A stretch of DNA of 64,000 nt from Pteria penguin (taxonomy: Eukaryota; Mollusca; Bivalvia; Pterioida; Pteriidae). Of this stretch, positions 10,812 through 26,939 are shown in pieces. The position numbers and the translations under genes are program-made. Where the stretch lies: assembly GCA_035048485.1 (NCBI GenBank), contig CM068586.1, forward strand, positions 52,318,167 through 52,382,166, in the 5' to 3' direction. The number at the start of each line of letters is the position of its first letter. Within the stretch, counting starts at the first letter, position 1. The notes below the pieces were generated by a model. The model saw only the letters and a list, made by a program, of their open reading frames with translations, was not told the origin of the DNA and made no database searches.

Positions 10812-11290
10812 TACCTTCTATAGAGAGAATCGACAGAATTTATTTTTTAATCGAAGCTTCTTATTACTCACAATTTGTTTTGTCATTCACTTATATACAT
10901 TCGAACTCCAATGCCTTCGTATCTGAAAGTTCGATATAATTCACGTAGCAGGAGATTTTCAGTGGCGAATTTAGAGGGGTGGGGTGAGGGAGGGGAGGGG
11001 GGGCAGGGGGCCTGGACCCCCCCCTTTTCTCAACATATTTACCAGTAAAAATCCAGATTTTGGCACCAAAATGGCTTAGTAGTTTGGCTAATACAAATGT
11101 CGCCCACCCCCTTTTCGGAAATTCTGGATGCGCCACTGCCTTTTAATACTCTGTCGCCACATATCCTCATATTTCACTCAAACTTGAATTTACCATTATC
11201 TAAAAATAGAAATCATGAAAAAATTCGGCTAAAGAATGTTTTTTAAAAGTAGCTTGACCCTTTTGTCGAACTCTCTGATATAGAAGCATT
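10812..11290. mobile_element. MITE-like element related to 55,640-55,915, with a nested MITE
   Basis: The left edge TATAGAGAGAATCGACAG and an approximately complementary right edge near 11,270 resemble the ends at 55.6 kb. Internal blocks (CACTTATATACATTCGAA; GAAAAAATTCGGCTAAAG) are also shared. A CAGTGGCG..CGCCACTG MITE at 10,960-11,138 is inserted in its middle. Confidence 0.6.
10960..11138. mobile_element. Nested CAGTGGCG..CGCCACTG MITE
   Basis: 179 bases with imperfect inverted ends; same family as 3,948 and 38,312. G-rich left part and C-rich right part flank the conserved GTAGTTTGGCTAATAC core. Confidence 0.75.
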
Positions 11291-11518
11291 ATGATTTGGA
11301 TGTAAACAAGTGAATGACAAAGTGAATAGTGAGCAATATTCAGTTAACAAATTTTTCCCGAATATTTCAATTCCTATCAGACTAGTTCATACATATCAAG
11401 CGTCCTTGTCACTATGATTAATTTGATGGTCATCCAAGTAATAAGTGAAACCAGACTGTAGAGTTTTGGATTTATATTGCTCACGGAGGAAGGGTCAGAT
11501 GCATGAAAATATTTATTT

Positions 11519-11819
11519 ACACACTTTGATGTCATCCCAAATGACCCCCAAAGCCGGAGTTACCTCGCCAGAACCGATGCCAAGACACACATCATTGGGG
11601 AGGCACCTTGGATCAATGTCCCATATCCGGGTACAAATGACATTTTCCTTGTCATAATACAGACTGCGAGTTCCTAGCTTGACCAAAGTAGCAAGTTTTT
11701 TCACTTTGGATTTATTTCGTTTGTGCTAAACCAATACATGCGAGGGGTGGTTAAACTCTAGTAGAATGGTATCATTCTAGCTCGAAACGTCAGACCCGCG
11801 CATAAGACTTGGGTCCAAA
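11519..11819 (+). repeat. Second copy of the SLC23 exon 7 segment
   Basis: Near-identical to 10,511-10,811. It lacks the exon 7 acceptor and first 45 bases but keeps the donor. Its right edge abuts, without intron, the middle of SLC23 exon 8, so the event removed that exon's 5' part. Confidence 0.85.
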
Positions 11820-12005
11820 ATGATCATGATCATTGGTGATTACTAGGCATGTGCCAGCATATGTAACGCTCCACCTCCCCCTTCTCATGGGGTAAATAGA
11901 GGCATTCTTGTGGAGGGTCTGATGAGCATGATGTCGGGATTTGTCGGGGTCGGACATGCCACGTCGACGTTTGGTGGTAATATAGGTGCTATAGGTGTGA
12001 CAAGG
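11820..12005 (+). pseudogene. SLC23 exon 8, truncated, with in-frame stop
   Basis: In frame with the downstream donor (ACAAGG|GTAAGG, phase 0), the sequence reads MIMIIGDY, then TAG at 11,844-11,846, then ACASICNAPPPPSHGVNRG and GHATSTFGGNIGAIGVTR. The family motif here is E-S-I-G-D-Y-Y-A-C-A, so TAG replaces the second Tyr of a transporter signature. Upstream residues (P-T-V-S..V-F-G-M) are absent because the duplicated exon 7 segment is joined here. A CAG at 11,855-11,857 could act as an acceptor that avoids the stop but would drop the signature. Confidence 0.75.
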
Positions 12006-12779
12006 GTAAGGTCAAGGCTACTCAACTATAAGATGTAGATAATAATGCTAAATGATTATATATTATAAAGGTTCACCTGACCATCCATAATGTATCAGAG
12101 ATGTGTAGAAGGAAGGGGGCACATGCTTTTGGGTCCGATTATATTTTGAGGTTCTGCCCCTACCCCGCCTTTAAGGCGCAGCTACTTCGTTAGTTCATAT
12201 GGACTAACTTAACAGAATAGACAAATTATTCGCGGATGTTACCGAAACACACATTTCCCCCCGATTTCTTTTAAGCTGTATATTTGTTAGCTTGATTCTT
12301 GTTGTCACGTCACACTAACATATTTTGCACTGATATGGTGACGGCATCCGTCGGACGCAATGCACAGAAATTAAGACTCATAACAACAGACCCGCCCGTT
12401 AATAGAGACCATGGTTTTTACCGTCTCATCCGACATCGATGAACCGTCGGTGAGACTGTAGTCTAGGTATTCTCATTCAAATTCCTAGCAACTTACCGAC
12501 CGAGCTTCCGCGAATCAATAAGCTTTATCTAAATATTAACTTTTAAAAATTCATACAAGTGTCATTTCCTTCCTTTTAGTTTTTGACCAATGAACAGTGA
12601 GCAAGTCATGTGCTCACTTTTCATTGGTCAAAATTATAAGCGAGGAAATGACACAAGCATGACCAATGAAACCTGTATAATCTCATAGGTAGTCATGATG
12701 CATTAGTTTTCATAGACATTATATATAGTTTAAGGACTTTAGGAACACGGAACTACTCATGATGCGTAGCATTGTTGTA
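12006..12779. other. SLC23 intron, no gene seen
   Basis: Apart from a degenerate SINE at 12,288-12,475, I see no ORF or RNA gene. The inverted stretch around 12,570-12,660 (TTTGACCAATGAA / TTCATTGGTCAAAA) is a small palindrome. Confidence 0.6.
12288..12475 (-). mobile_element. Degenerate family-1 SINE
   Basis: Recognisable by ATATGGTGACGGCATCC, a CAACAGACCCGCCCG block and ACCGTCTCATCCGACA. The tRNA-like head is eroded. Confidence 0.6.
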
Positions 12780-14225
12780 TCTCAGTCGTAATGCTCTAGT
12801 TTCCAAGGCGTGATCTACCTTATGTCATACCTGGGTAGCCAGTCGTGATGCTCTAGTTGCCAAGACGTGATCTACCTTATGTCACACCTGGGTAGCCAGT
12901 CGTGCAATCTTATTAAAACGCGACTTGTATTTCGCTCCTCTACGATACTCTCCATGTACAAGATCTTACAACTGCCGATTCAAGGTCATCTCAAGATGAC
13001 CTTTCAGAGCAGCCAATCAGAATTGGAGTTAGAGATATTTCGGTGTTATCTTCCATACAAACAATACCGAAAGATCTCTAACTCAAATTCTGATTGGCTG
13101 TACTGAAAGGTCATCCTGAGATGACCTCGAATCGGCAGTTGTAAGATCTTGTACATGGAGTGTAGCGTAGAGGAACGAAGTACAAGTCGCGTTTCAATAA
13201 GATTGGCCAGTCGTGATGCTCTAGTTGCCAAGACGTAATATACCTTATGTCATACCTGGGTAACCAGTCGTGATGCTGTAGTTTCCAAGACGTGATATAC
13301 CTTATGTCATACCTGGGTAACCAGTCGTGATGCTGTAGTTTCCAAGGCGTGATCTACCTTGTTTATGACATATCTGGGTAGCCAGTCGTGATGCTTTAGT
13401 TTCCAAGGCGTGATGTACCGTGTTTATGTCATACCTGGGTAGCCAGTCGTGATGCTTTAGTTTCCAAGGCGTGATGTACCGTGTTTATGTCATACCTGGG
13501 TAGCCAGTCGTGATGCTTTAGTTTCCAAGGCGTGATGTACCGTGTTTATGTCATATCTGGGTAGCCAGTCGTGATACTGTAGTTTCCAAGGCGTGATGTA
13601 CCGTATTTATGTCATACCTGGGTAGCCAGTCGTGATGCTGTAGTTTCCAAGGCGTGATGTACCGTGTTTATGTCATACCTGGGTAGCCAGTCGTGATGCT
13701 TTAGTTTCCAAGGCGTGATGTACCGTGTTTATGTCATACCTGGGTAGCCAGTCGTGATGCTTTAGTTTCCAAGGCGTGATGCTTTAGTTTCCAAGGCGTG
13801 ATGTACCCTGTTTATGTCATATCTGGGTAGCCAGTCGTGATACTATAGTTTCCAAGGCGTGATGTACCGTGTTTATGTCATACCTGGGTAGCCAGTCGTG
13901 ATGCTGTAGTTTCCAAGGCGTGATGTACCGTGTTTATGTCATGCCTGGTTAGCCAGTCGTGATGCTGTAGTTTCCAAGGCGTGATCTACCTTGTTTATGA
14001 CATACCTGGGTAGCCAGTCGTGATGCTGTAGTTTCCAAGGCGTGATGTACCGTGTTTATGTCATACCTGGGTAGCCAGTCGTGATGCTTTAGTTTCCTAG
14101 GCGTGATGTACTGTGTTTATATCATACCTGGGTAGCCAGTCGTGATACTGTAGTTTACAAGTCGTGATGTACCGTGTTTATATCATACCTGGGTAGCCGT
14201 CCGTGATGATATAGTCTCCACTGAC
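12780..14225 (+). repeat. Minisatellite A: 61-bp unit derived from SLC23 exon 9 start
   Basis: About 18-20 copies of a 61-base unit beginning GTAGCCAGTCGTGATGCT and containing TTTCCAAGGCGTGAT. The first 18 bases equal the start of SLC23 exon 9 (19,253) and the next ~25 align with it after drift. The array is interrupted by a foldback element at 12,905-13,205. Its first copies, before and just after that element, lack part of the unit (CTTATGTCATACC instead of GTGTTTATGTCATACC), and the last copies are diverged. Confidence 0.9.
12905..13205. mobile_element. 301-bp foldback element with 10-bp target duplication
   Basis: Almost a complete palindrome: the left arm starts CAATCTTATTAAAACGCGAC, and the right arm is its complement ending GTTTCAATAAGATTG, with a short centre near 13,058. 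Flanked by GCCAGTCGTG at 12,895-12,904 and 13,206-13,215. That 10-mer occurs once per array unit, so its doubling marks the insertion. Duplications of 9-10 bp fit MULE-type MITEs, but the ends differ from the 15-kb element. Open frames here are shadows of the arms. Confidence 0.85.
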
Positions 14226-15297
14226 GACGTCTACGCAGATCATGTTAGCTGTGCTGGCCGATGATCATTTGAATTTCTGCGATAGTCTCTCTAATTTATG
14301 TAGTAATTACAGTAAAAGTTTATAGTATTCATCTAGTCCAAATTCTGACGAACATATTGAGAGGAAATTCAACATGGTCGCCATGGCAGCAGTTTTTTTT
14401 TTAAAAAAAATCTTAGGATAGCGTCTCCTTTATTTTCATAGCAATGAAACCTAATAGGAATGATCTAGTAAAGATACCTTATCAACACATTAAATTATGT
14501 GAAAAAATGGTGTGGCAAGATTCAGTATGGATGACATGGTAACCATTTTAAAAATCTTAAAACTGGATTTTCTCTACCATTTTCATTGCAAATCTGATGA
14601 AACAGGGACGGTCTCTTCAAGATACTTGACAACAGGTGTAAAAAGTGTGGCATAATTCAAGATGGCCACTATGACAACTATCTTGAAAATCTTCAAATTG
14701 AATTTTTTCTCTCTCATCTTTAGCATTTTTAATGACACTTCACAGAAAGGATATACTCATGATACTTGACAATTTTACTGGCATTGCAGAATCCAATATG
14801 GCTGGTTGGTTGATTGGTTGGTTGATTGGTGTTTTACGTCGCTTTCAACAATATTTCAGTTATATCGCGACATGGAAGCAGGAGGTAACCAACCTCTTAA
14901 ACATAGTGGCGCAATCCGGGAATCGAACCCGGATCGTCGGCGCCGCAAGCCAAGCGCTTAACCACTACACCAAACCTGCCCCTCCAATATGGCTGACATT
15001 GGAGTAATCTTGTTTCTAATTTCTAGTGACATTGATGAATCTTTTCACGAATAATCTACTCACTACACCTGGCTACTTTACATGAAAATGGCGATATATT
15101 ATCCAATATAACATCCACGGAGGCCATATTTAAAAGCTTAGATATAAATTTTCTTCCTCATCGTTATAGCAATCATTGTGGAGCACTATACCAATAATTC
15201 TTTGATGATGCATATACAGAAGTGAACAATGAATACGTTTTAATCCACAAAACGTTACTGTTTATCTATATATATATATGAAAATATTCGTAATACT
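14226..15297. repeat. Diverged ~125-bp repeats between arrays A and B
   Basis: Blocks resembling AAGATGGCCACTATGACAAC, then AAAATCTTCAAATTGAATTT, then TACTTGACAA, recur four to five times between 14,340 and 15,200 with strong divergence. A family-2 SINE is inserted in one of them. No gene seen. Confidence 0.5.
14805..14982 (-). mobile_element. tRNA-derived SINE, family 2, with 13-bp target duplication
   Basis: The right end carries a tRNA-like head (complement of GGTTCGATTCCCGG), the left body contains TTTTACGTCGCTTTCAACAA and a TTGGT tail. Flanked by TCCAATATGGCTG at 14,792-14,804 and 14,983-14,995. A second copy lies at 35,843 in the opposite orientation. Confidence 0.9.
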
Positions 15298-18200
15298 GTT
15301 GATTCCATGGGTCTGATCTGTGTTGTTTATATTTAGGTAGCCACTCGTGATGCTTTTGTCTTTACGGGCCTGATTTGTATTGTTTATATTTAGGTAGCCA
15401 GTCGTAATGCTTTTGTCTCACGGGCCTGATTTGTATTGTTTATATATGGGTAGCCAGTCGTGATGCTCTTTTCTTCACGGGCTTGATTTGTACTGTTTAT
15501 ATTTAGGTAGCCAGTCGTGATGCTCTTTTCTTCACGGGCCTGATTTGTATTGTTTATATTTAGGTAGCCAGTCGTAATGCTCTTGTCTTCACGGGCTTGA
15601 TTTGTACTGTTTATATTTAGGTAGCCAGTCGTGATGCTCTTTTCTTCACGGGCTTGATTTGTACTGTTTATATTTAGGTAGCCAGTCGTGATGCTCTTTT
15701 CTTCACGGGCCTGATTTGTATTGTTTATATTTAGGTAGCCAGTTGTAATGATCTTGTCTTCACGGGCTTGATTTGTACTGTTTATATTTAGGTAGTCAGT
15801 CGTGATGCTCTTTTCTTCACGGGCTTGATTTGTACTGTTTATATTTAGGTAGCCAGTCATGATGCTCTTTTCTTCATGGGCCTGATTTGTATTGTTTATA
15901 TTTAGGTAGCCAGTCGTGATGCTTTTGTCTCACGGGCCTGATTAGTATTATTTATATATAGGTAGCCAGTCGTGATGCTCTTGTCTTCACGGGGCTGATT
16001 TGTATTGTTTATATATAGGTACCCAGTCGTGATGCTCTTTTCTTCACGGGCCTGATTTGTATTGTTTATATATGGGTAGCAATCGTGATGATCTTGTCTT
16101 CACGTGCCTGATTTGTATTGTTTATATTTAGGTAGCAATCGTGATGCTCTTGTCTTCACGGGCCTGATTTGTATTGTTTATATATAGGTAGCAATCGTGA
16201 TGATCTTGTCTTCACGTGCCTGATTTGTATTGTTTATATTTAGGTAGCAATCGTGATGCTTTTGTCTTTACGGGCCTGATTTGTATTGTTTATATTTAGG
16301 TAGCCAGTCGTGATGCTTTTGTCTCACGGGCCTGATTTGTACTGTTTATATTTAGGTAGCCAGTCGTGATGCTCTTTTCTTCACGGGCTTGATTTGTACT
16401 GTTTATATTTAGGTAGCCAGTCATGATGCTCTTTTCTTCATGGGCCTGATTTGTATTGTTTATATTTAGGTAGCCAGTCGTGATGCTTTTGTCTCACGGG
16501 CCTGATTAGTATTATTTATATATAGGTAGCCAGTCGTGATGCTCTTGTCTTCACGGGGCTGATTTGTATTGTTTATATATAGGTAGCCAGTCGTGATGCT
16601 CTTGTCTTCACGGGCCTGATTTGTATTGTTTATATATGGGTAGCAATCGTGATGATCTTGTCTTCACGGGCCTGATTTGTATTGTTTATATTTAGGTAGC
16701 AATCGTGATGATCTTGTCTTCACGTGCTTGATTTGTACTGTTTATATTTAGGTAGCCAGTCGTGATGCTCTTTTCTTCACGGGCCTGATTTGTATTGTTT
16801 ATATTTAGGTAGCCAGTTGTAATGCTCTTGTCTTCACGGGCTTGATTTGTACTGTTTATATTTAGGTAGCCAGTCGTGATGCTCTTTTCTTCACGGGCTT
16901 GATTTGTACTGTTTATATTTAGGTAGCCAGTCATGATGCTCTTTTCTTCATGGGCCTGATTTGTATTGTTTATATTTAGGTAGCCAGTTGTAATGCTCTT
17001 GTCTTCACGGGCTTGATTTGTACTGTTTATATTTAGGTAGCCAGTCGTGATGCTCTTTTCTTCACGGGCTTGATTTGTACTGTTTATATTTAGGTAGCCA
17101 GTCGTGATGCTCTTTTCTTCACGGGCTTGATTTGTACTGTTTATATTTAGGTAGCCAGTCGTGATGCTCTTTTCTTCACGGGCCTGATTTGTATTGTTTA
17201 TATTTAGGTAGCCAGTCGTAATGCTCTTGTCTTCACGGGCTTGATTTGTACTGTTTATATTTAGGTAGCCAGTCGTGATGCTCTTTTCTTCACGGGCTTG
17301 ATTTGTACTGTTTATATTTAGGTAGCCAGTCATGATGCTCTTTTCTTCATGGGCCTGATTTGTATTGTTTATATTTAGGTAGCCAGTCGTGATGCTTTTG
17401 TCTCACGGGCCTGATTAGTATTGTTTATATATAGGTACCCAGTCGTGATGCTCTTGTCTTCACGGGCCTGATTTGTATTGTTTATATATGGGTAGCAATC
17501 GTGATGATCTTGTCTTCACGTGCCTGATTTGTACTGTTTATATTTAGGTAGTCAGTCGTGATGATCTTGTCTTCACGTGCTTGATTTGTACTGTTTATAT
17601 TTAGGTAGCCAGTCGTGATGCTCTTTTCTTCACGGGCTTGATTTGTACTGTTTATATTTAGGTAGCCAGTCGTGATGCTCTTTTCTTCACGGGCCTGATT
17701 TGTATTGTTTATATTTAGGTAGCCAGTCGTGATGCTCTTGTCTTCACGGGCCTGATTTGTATTGTTTATATATGGGTAGCCAGTCGTGATGCTCTTTTCT
17801 TCACGGGCTTGATTTGTACTGTTTATATTTAGGTAGCCAGTCGTGATGCTCTTTTCTTCACGGGCCTGATTTGTATTGTTTATATTTAGGTAGCCAGTCG
17901 TAATGCTCTTGTCTTCACGGGCTTGATTTGTACTGTTTATATTTAGGTAGCCAGTCGTGATGCTCTTTTCTTCACGGGCTTGATTTGTACTGTTTATATT
18001 TAGGTAGCCAGTCGTGATGCTCTTTTCTTCACGGGCCTGATTTGTATTGTTTATATTTAGGTAGCCAGTTGTAATGATCTTGTCTTCACGGGCTTGATTT
18101 GTACTGTTTATATTTAGGTAGTCAGTCGTGATGCTCTTTTCTTCACGGGCTTGATTTGTACTGTTTATATTTAGGTAGCCAGTCGTGATGCTCTTTTCTT

Positions 18201-19252
18201 CACGGGCTTGATTTGTACTGTTTATATTTAGGTAGCCAGTCGTGATGCTCTTTTCTTCACGGGCCTGATTTGTATTGTTTATATTTAGGTAGCCAGTCGT
18301 GATGCTTTTGTCTCACGGGCCTGATTTGTATTGTTTATATATGGGTAGCCAGTCGTGATGCTCTTTTCTTCACGGGCTTGATTTGTACTGTTTATATTTA
18401 GGTAGCCAGTCGTGATGCTCTTTTCTTCACGGGCCTGATTTGTATTGTTTATATTTAGGTAGCCAGTCGTAATGCTCTTGTCTTCACGGGCCTGATTTGT
18501 ATTGTTTATATTTAGGTAGCCAGTCGTGATGCTTTTGTCTCACGGGCCTGATTTGTATTGTTTATATATGGGTAGCCAGTCGTGATGCTCTTTTCTTCAC
18601 GGGCTTGATTTGTACTGTTTATATTTAGGTAGCCAGTCGTGATGCTTTTGTCTCACGGGCCTGATTAGTATTGTTTATATATAGGTACCCAGTCGTGATG
18701 CTCTTGTCTTCACGGGCCTGATTTGTATTGTTTATATATGGGTAGCAATCGTGATGATCTTGTCTTCACGTGCCTGATTTGTATTGTTTATATTTAGGTA
18801 GCAATCGCGATGCTCTTGTCTTCACGGGCCTGATTTGTATTGTTTATATATAGGTAGCAATCGTGATGATCTTGTCTTCACGTGCCTGATTTGTATTGTT
18901 TATATTTAGGTAGCAATCGCAAGGCTCTTGCCTTCACGGGCCTGATTTGTATTGTTTATATTTAGGTAGCAATCGTGATGATCTTGTCTTCACGTGCCTG
19001 ATTTGTATTGTTTATATTTAGGTAGCAATCGTGATGCTCTTGTCTTCACGGACCTGATTTGTATTGTTTATATATAGGTAGCAATCATGATAATCTTGTC
19101 TTCACGTGCCTGATTTGTATTGTTTATATTTAGGTAGCAATCATGATAATCTTTTCTTCACGTGCCTGATTTGTACTGTTTATATTTAGGTATCCAGCTG
19201 CAGTCGTAATGCTCTTGTCTACACAAGCCTGATTTATACTGTTTATATTTAG
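15298..19252 (+). repeat. Minisatellite B: ~57-bp unit copied from SLC23 exon 9 and its 3' splice site
   Basis: About 70 head-to-tail units run directly into the genuine exon 9. The canonical unit is 57 bases: TGTTTATATTTAG (the exon's own 3' splice site) plus GTAGCCAGTCGTGATGCTCT and about 24 more exon-like bases. Read in exon frame, a unit gives VASRDALFFTGLICTV against VASRDALVFTGLIYIV in the real exon. Variants: GTAGCAATCG (CC lost), TTTTGTCTCACGGG (shorter), GGTACCCAGTCG. Blocks of the same variant order recur (around 15,850, 16,420 and 17,320), indicating higher-order amplification. Because 57 is divisible by three, the minus strand shows long spurious frames with a 19-residue period. 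Confidence 0.93.
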
Positions 19253-19526
19253 GTAGCCAGTCGTGATGCCCTTGTGTTCACGGGTCTGATCTACATAGTA
19301 TTTGGTATCATAGGCAAGGTGTCAGCTGTGTTCCTTACCATTCCTTACCCTGTTCTGGGAGGAGCGCTATTAGTCTTATTCGGAATGTTTACGGGAGTTG
19401 TTCTCTCCAACCTTAAAGATGTCTCGCTAAGCTCCTCCAGAAATATCGCCATTATCGGAACATCCATTTTCTTCGGGCTCACGATCCCACTCTGGGTAGA
19501 AAACAATCAAGAGCAAATATCAGTCG
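19253..19526 (+). CDS. SLC23 exon 9
   Basis: Starts after TTTATATTTAG with VASRDALVFTGLIYIV, followed by FGIIGKVSAVFLTIP, LGGALLVLFGMFTGVVLSNL, SSRNIAIIGTSIFFGLTIPL. These match the family's SRR..Q..A, GK.sALF..IP.PVLGG, and SSRN-L-x-x-x-G-x-S-x-F-F-G-L motifs. Phase 0 in and phase 1 out (G|GTAAGT). This is the true source of the minisatellite unit: only here does the frame continue beyond the first ~15 codons. Confidence 0.92.
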
Positions 19527-19608
19527 GTAAGTCTCTGTTGTTTTGATACTCTTAAGTATGATTTGAAAAAAGTAATAAATTCGGGTTCACTGTGCAGTAA
19601 TGCGAGCA

Positions 19609-19617
19609 TGTATTAAC
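19609..19617. repeat. Left target-site duplication TGTATTAAC
   Basis: Identical to 34,609-34,617; directly abuts the left terminal repeat. Confidence 0.92.
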
Positions 19618-19665
19618 GAACGAGGTTAGGGGCCGGGTGAAATTCAACCCATGATGCATTGCATA
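19618..19665 (+). repeat. Left terminal inverted repeat of the MULE
   Basis: Starts GAACGAGGTTAGGGGCCGGG. 45 of 48 bases match the complement of the right end; similarity fades inward. Presumably contains or borders the promoter for the transposase gene, since its ATG lies about 55 bases further in. Confidence 0.9.
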
Positions 19666-19718
19666 AATACATAAAACGATGGATCCAGAACGGTTTAATT
19701 TTCCGGAAAATGTCAAAA

Positions 19719-25091
<5,373 letters not shown>

Positions 25092-26385
25092 TGCAAACTA
25101 TGACAACTTAATTGCAAATGAATTATGAAATTCATTGATTTTCCTAAAATTTCAAAATTTCCAGATTCCCTCTGCAGATTTTAGTTTGCATTTACTAGGG
25201 CTGAAACTCACATGGCAAATGTGGCTTAACAAATGGAATGCAATAGTTCTAAAACAATGTCGTTATTTCTATCCTTCAGATAGATGAAATCATGAATTAT
25301 CTTTAAAATTCTAACGTTCCATATTAATTAATCTTTTACAAAAAGTACAATCTTCTTATATACTTGTATATTTATTAATTATTTACATGATTATGCCTAA
25401 CGTGCCATGTGGGTATTGGGGAACTATCAAAATTTTTCATAGTAATGTTGAATTACAAAAAGTAATACATAATAATATTTTGGTTGTCTATATAACTACA
25501 TACTTATTCAATCTTAACTTTATTATACAATGTCAACATTTCTAACTTTTTTTTACACAAACAGATAAATCTTTAGTTATCTGAAAACTTGATATTTATC
25601 AGTATGGCTGAAGTCCATGTATGTGATTTAATGGCTGCATGAATCCCAAATCAGAATATCATTGTCATCAAAGTGATTTTACCATGTAAGAAATCTTTCT
25701 GTAATGTGATGATGTTTCTGGCCTTGAAATAGAGTATTATTACCATATACATAATGTAAGTCAGACATTTTCAATTAGAAACTGACATGTATTAAATAAG
25801 TGTCTCAAGTTGGGTGTTTCTATCAAGTCAACACATCATTAATGTTAAAACAGCTAGAGTAATCAAAGATTACGAATCTGACATTATGAAATTTTAGACA
25901 ATTATCATTACAGCATTTCTTTTTAAAATGTCCTGACACTAGATTCTCACTGCACTTTGTGAAGAGAGCTAGTATCTAGAAACTGTCAAATGAAATTTCA
26001 TTATCTTAAATTAAAAACACTCCAACTTACCATTTTGTTATTCATCATGCAATTTCAAGCAGTATTAGAGAAATGGATGAGATTATCTTTCTATAATTCA
26101 TGAATGAGGAAATAAAATCTCTTCTTAAATCCACCTAATGATTATGAAGAAGTCAAAAACATGAAAGTTGAAAGCAAACTACAAACGGATTGTGGTGCTA
26201 TATATTTTGATCTTGTTACAACAAAATACAATTGCTTGAGCAGAAGTGATAATAAAGTGTGACAGACAGACAGACAAGCAGATTATTTTTCCTCATTACA
26301 AATCATATTAAGATGGTTAATAACAAAGATCATATGGCAAAGTAATTTGTTCATATTTCTGAAGGACATGAGAACATAACTAATT
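25092..26385. other. Space between the two convergent MULE genes
   Basis: AT-rich, no coding segment recognised on either strand. I looked for a missing transposase C-terminus (acidic residue, C-x-C..C-x-H SWIM pattern) and did not see one. A short GACAGACAGACA run is at 26,259-26,275. Confidence 0.6.
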
Positions 26386-26939
26386 TCACAAGGCTAAATC
26401 GACAGCTGAGAGAATACTATTTAAGAAACATTGATTTCCATCACTATTAAGGTGCACTAAATCTTCGTCAAAATATTCCTTTATAAAGAATTTGTGCTTG
26501 AAGAGAAACACTTTCTTACCAAATTCATAATTGCCAAATTCTTTATAGAGGAACTTATTTATCTTCTGTTTTTTGGTTCTAAAAGCACGGGCAGAAAGAT
26601 CACGGGGTCTATTTCGACTGAAGATGGTGCCAATAATAATGGTGGAATTAGAACACTCTTCCCTCAACACAGTAATCAACCTCCTCATCTTTACAAAGAC
26701 ATCTGTTGGAGAAGATAACACACTGATGTCATTTCCCCCGATCTGCAGGAAAATGATATCAGGATTATATCTTCTCACAACATGCATGTCATTGTAATAC
26801 ACCTGAGAAATAGTTCTGCCCCCAACTCCATGCAGATATACATCCAAACCAGGCTTTGCCATCACTTTGCCATTAACTCTCATCCATTTCTTTAACCGCT
26901 TTACAAAGCTATGGCCAAGGATGAGTGCAGTCTTTTTAT
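26386..26939 (-). CDS. TRPT1-SGNH exon 9: SGNH hydrolase domain
   Basis: Begins (N)KKTALILGHSFVKRLKKW after TTTCGACAG. SGNH blocks: G-H-S nucleophile, GVGGRTIS, NPDIIFLQIGGND, and a terminal DEDLVHLNSDG with D-x-x-H. Stop at 26,386-26,388. The domain resembles SGNH modules that are widespread in mollusc genomes; substrate unknown. Confidence 0.85.

Noticed and set aside
12867..13231. Two opposing ORFs of 60-80 residues
   Set aside because: They are the two arms of one palindromic element and mirror each other.
15390..17333. Minus-strand frames with 19-residue repeats (TGYLNINSTNQARE..)
   Set aside because: A by-product of a 57-bp tandem unit on the antisense strand. The sense strand carries the real homology to SLC23 exon 9.
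12780..19252. Could the regular repeats be a CRISPR array?
   Set aside because: Units are head-to-tail without unique spacers, in a eukaryotic intron, and are derived from a splice site.
26494..26797. Plus-strand ORFs over the SGNH exon
   Set aside because: Shadows of the minus-strand SGNH domain, which carries the catalytic motifs.
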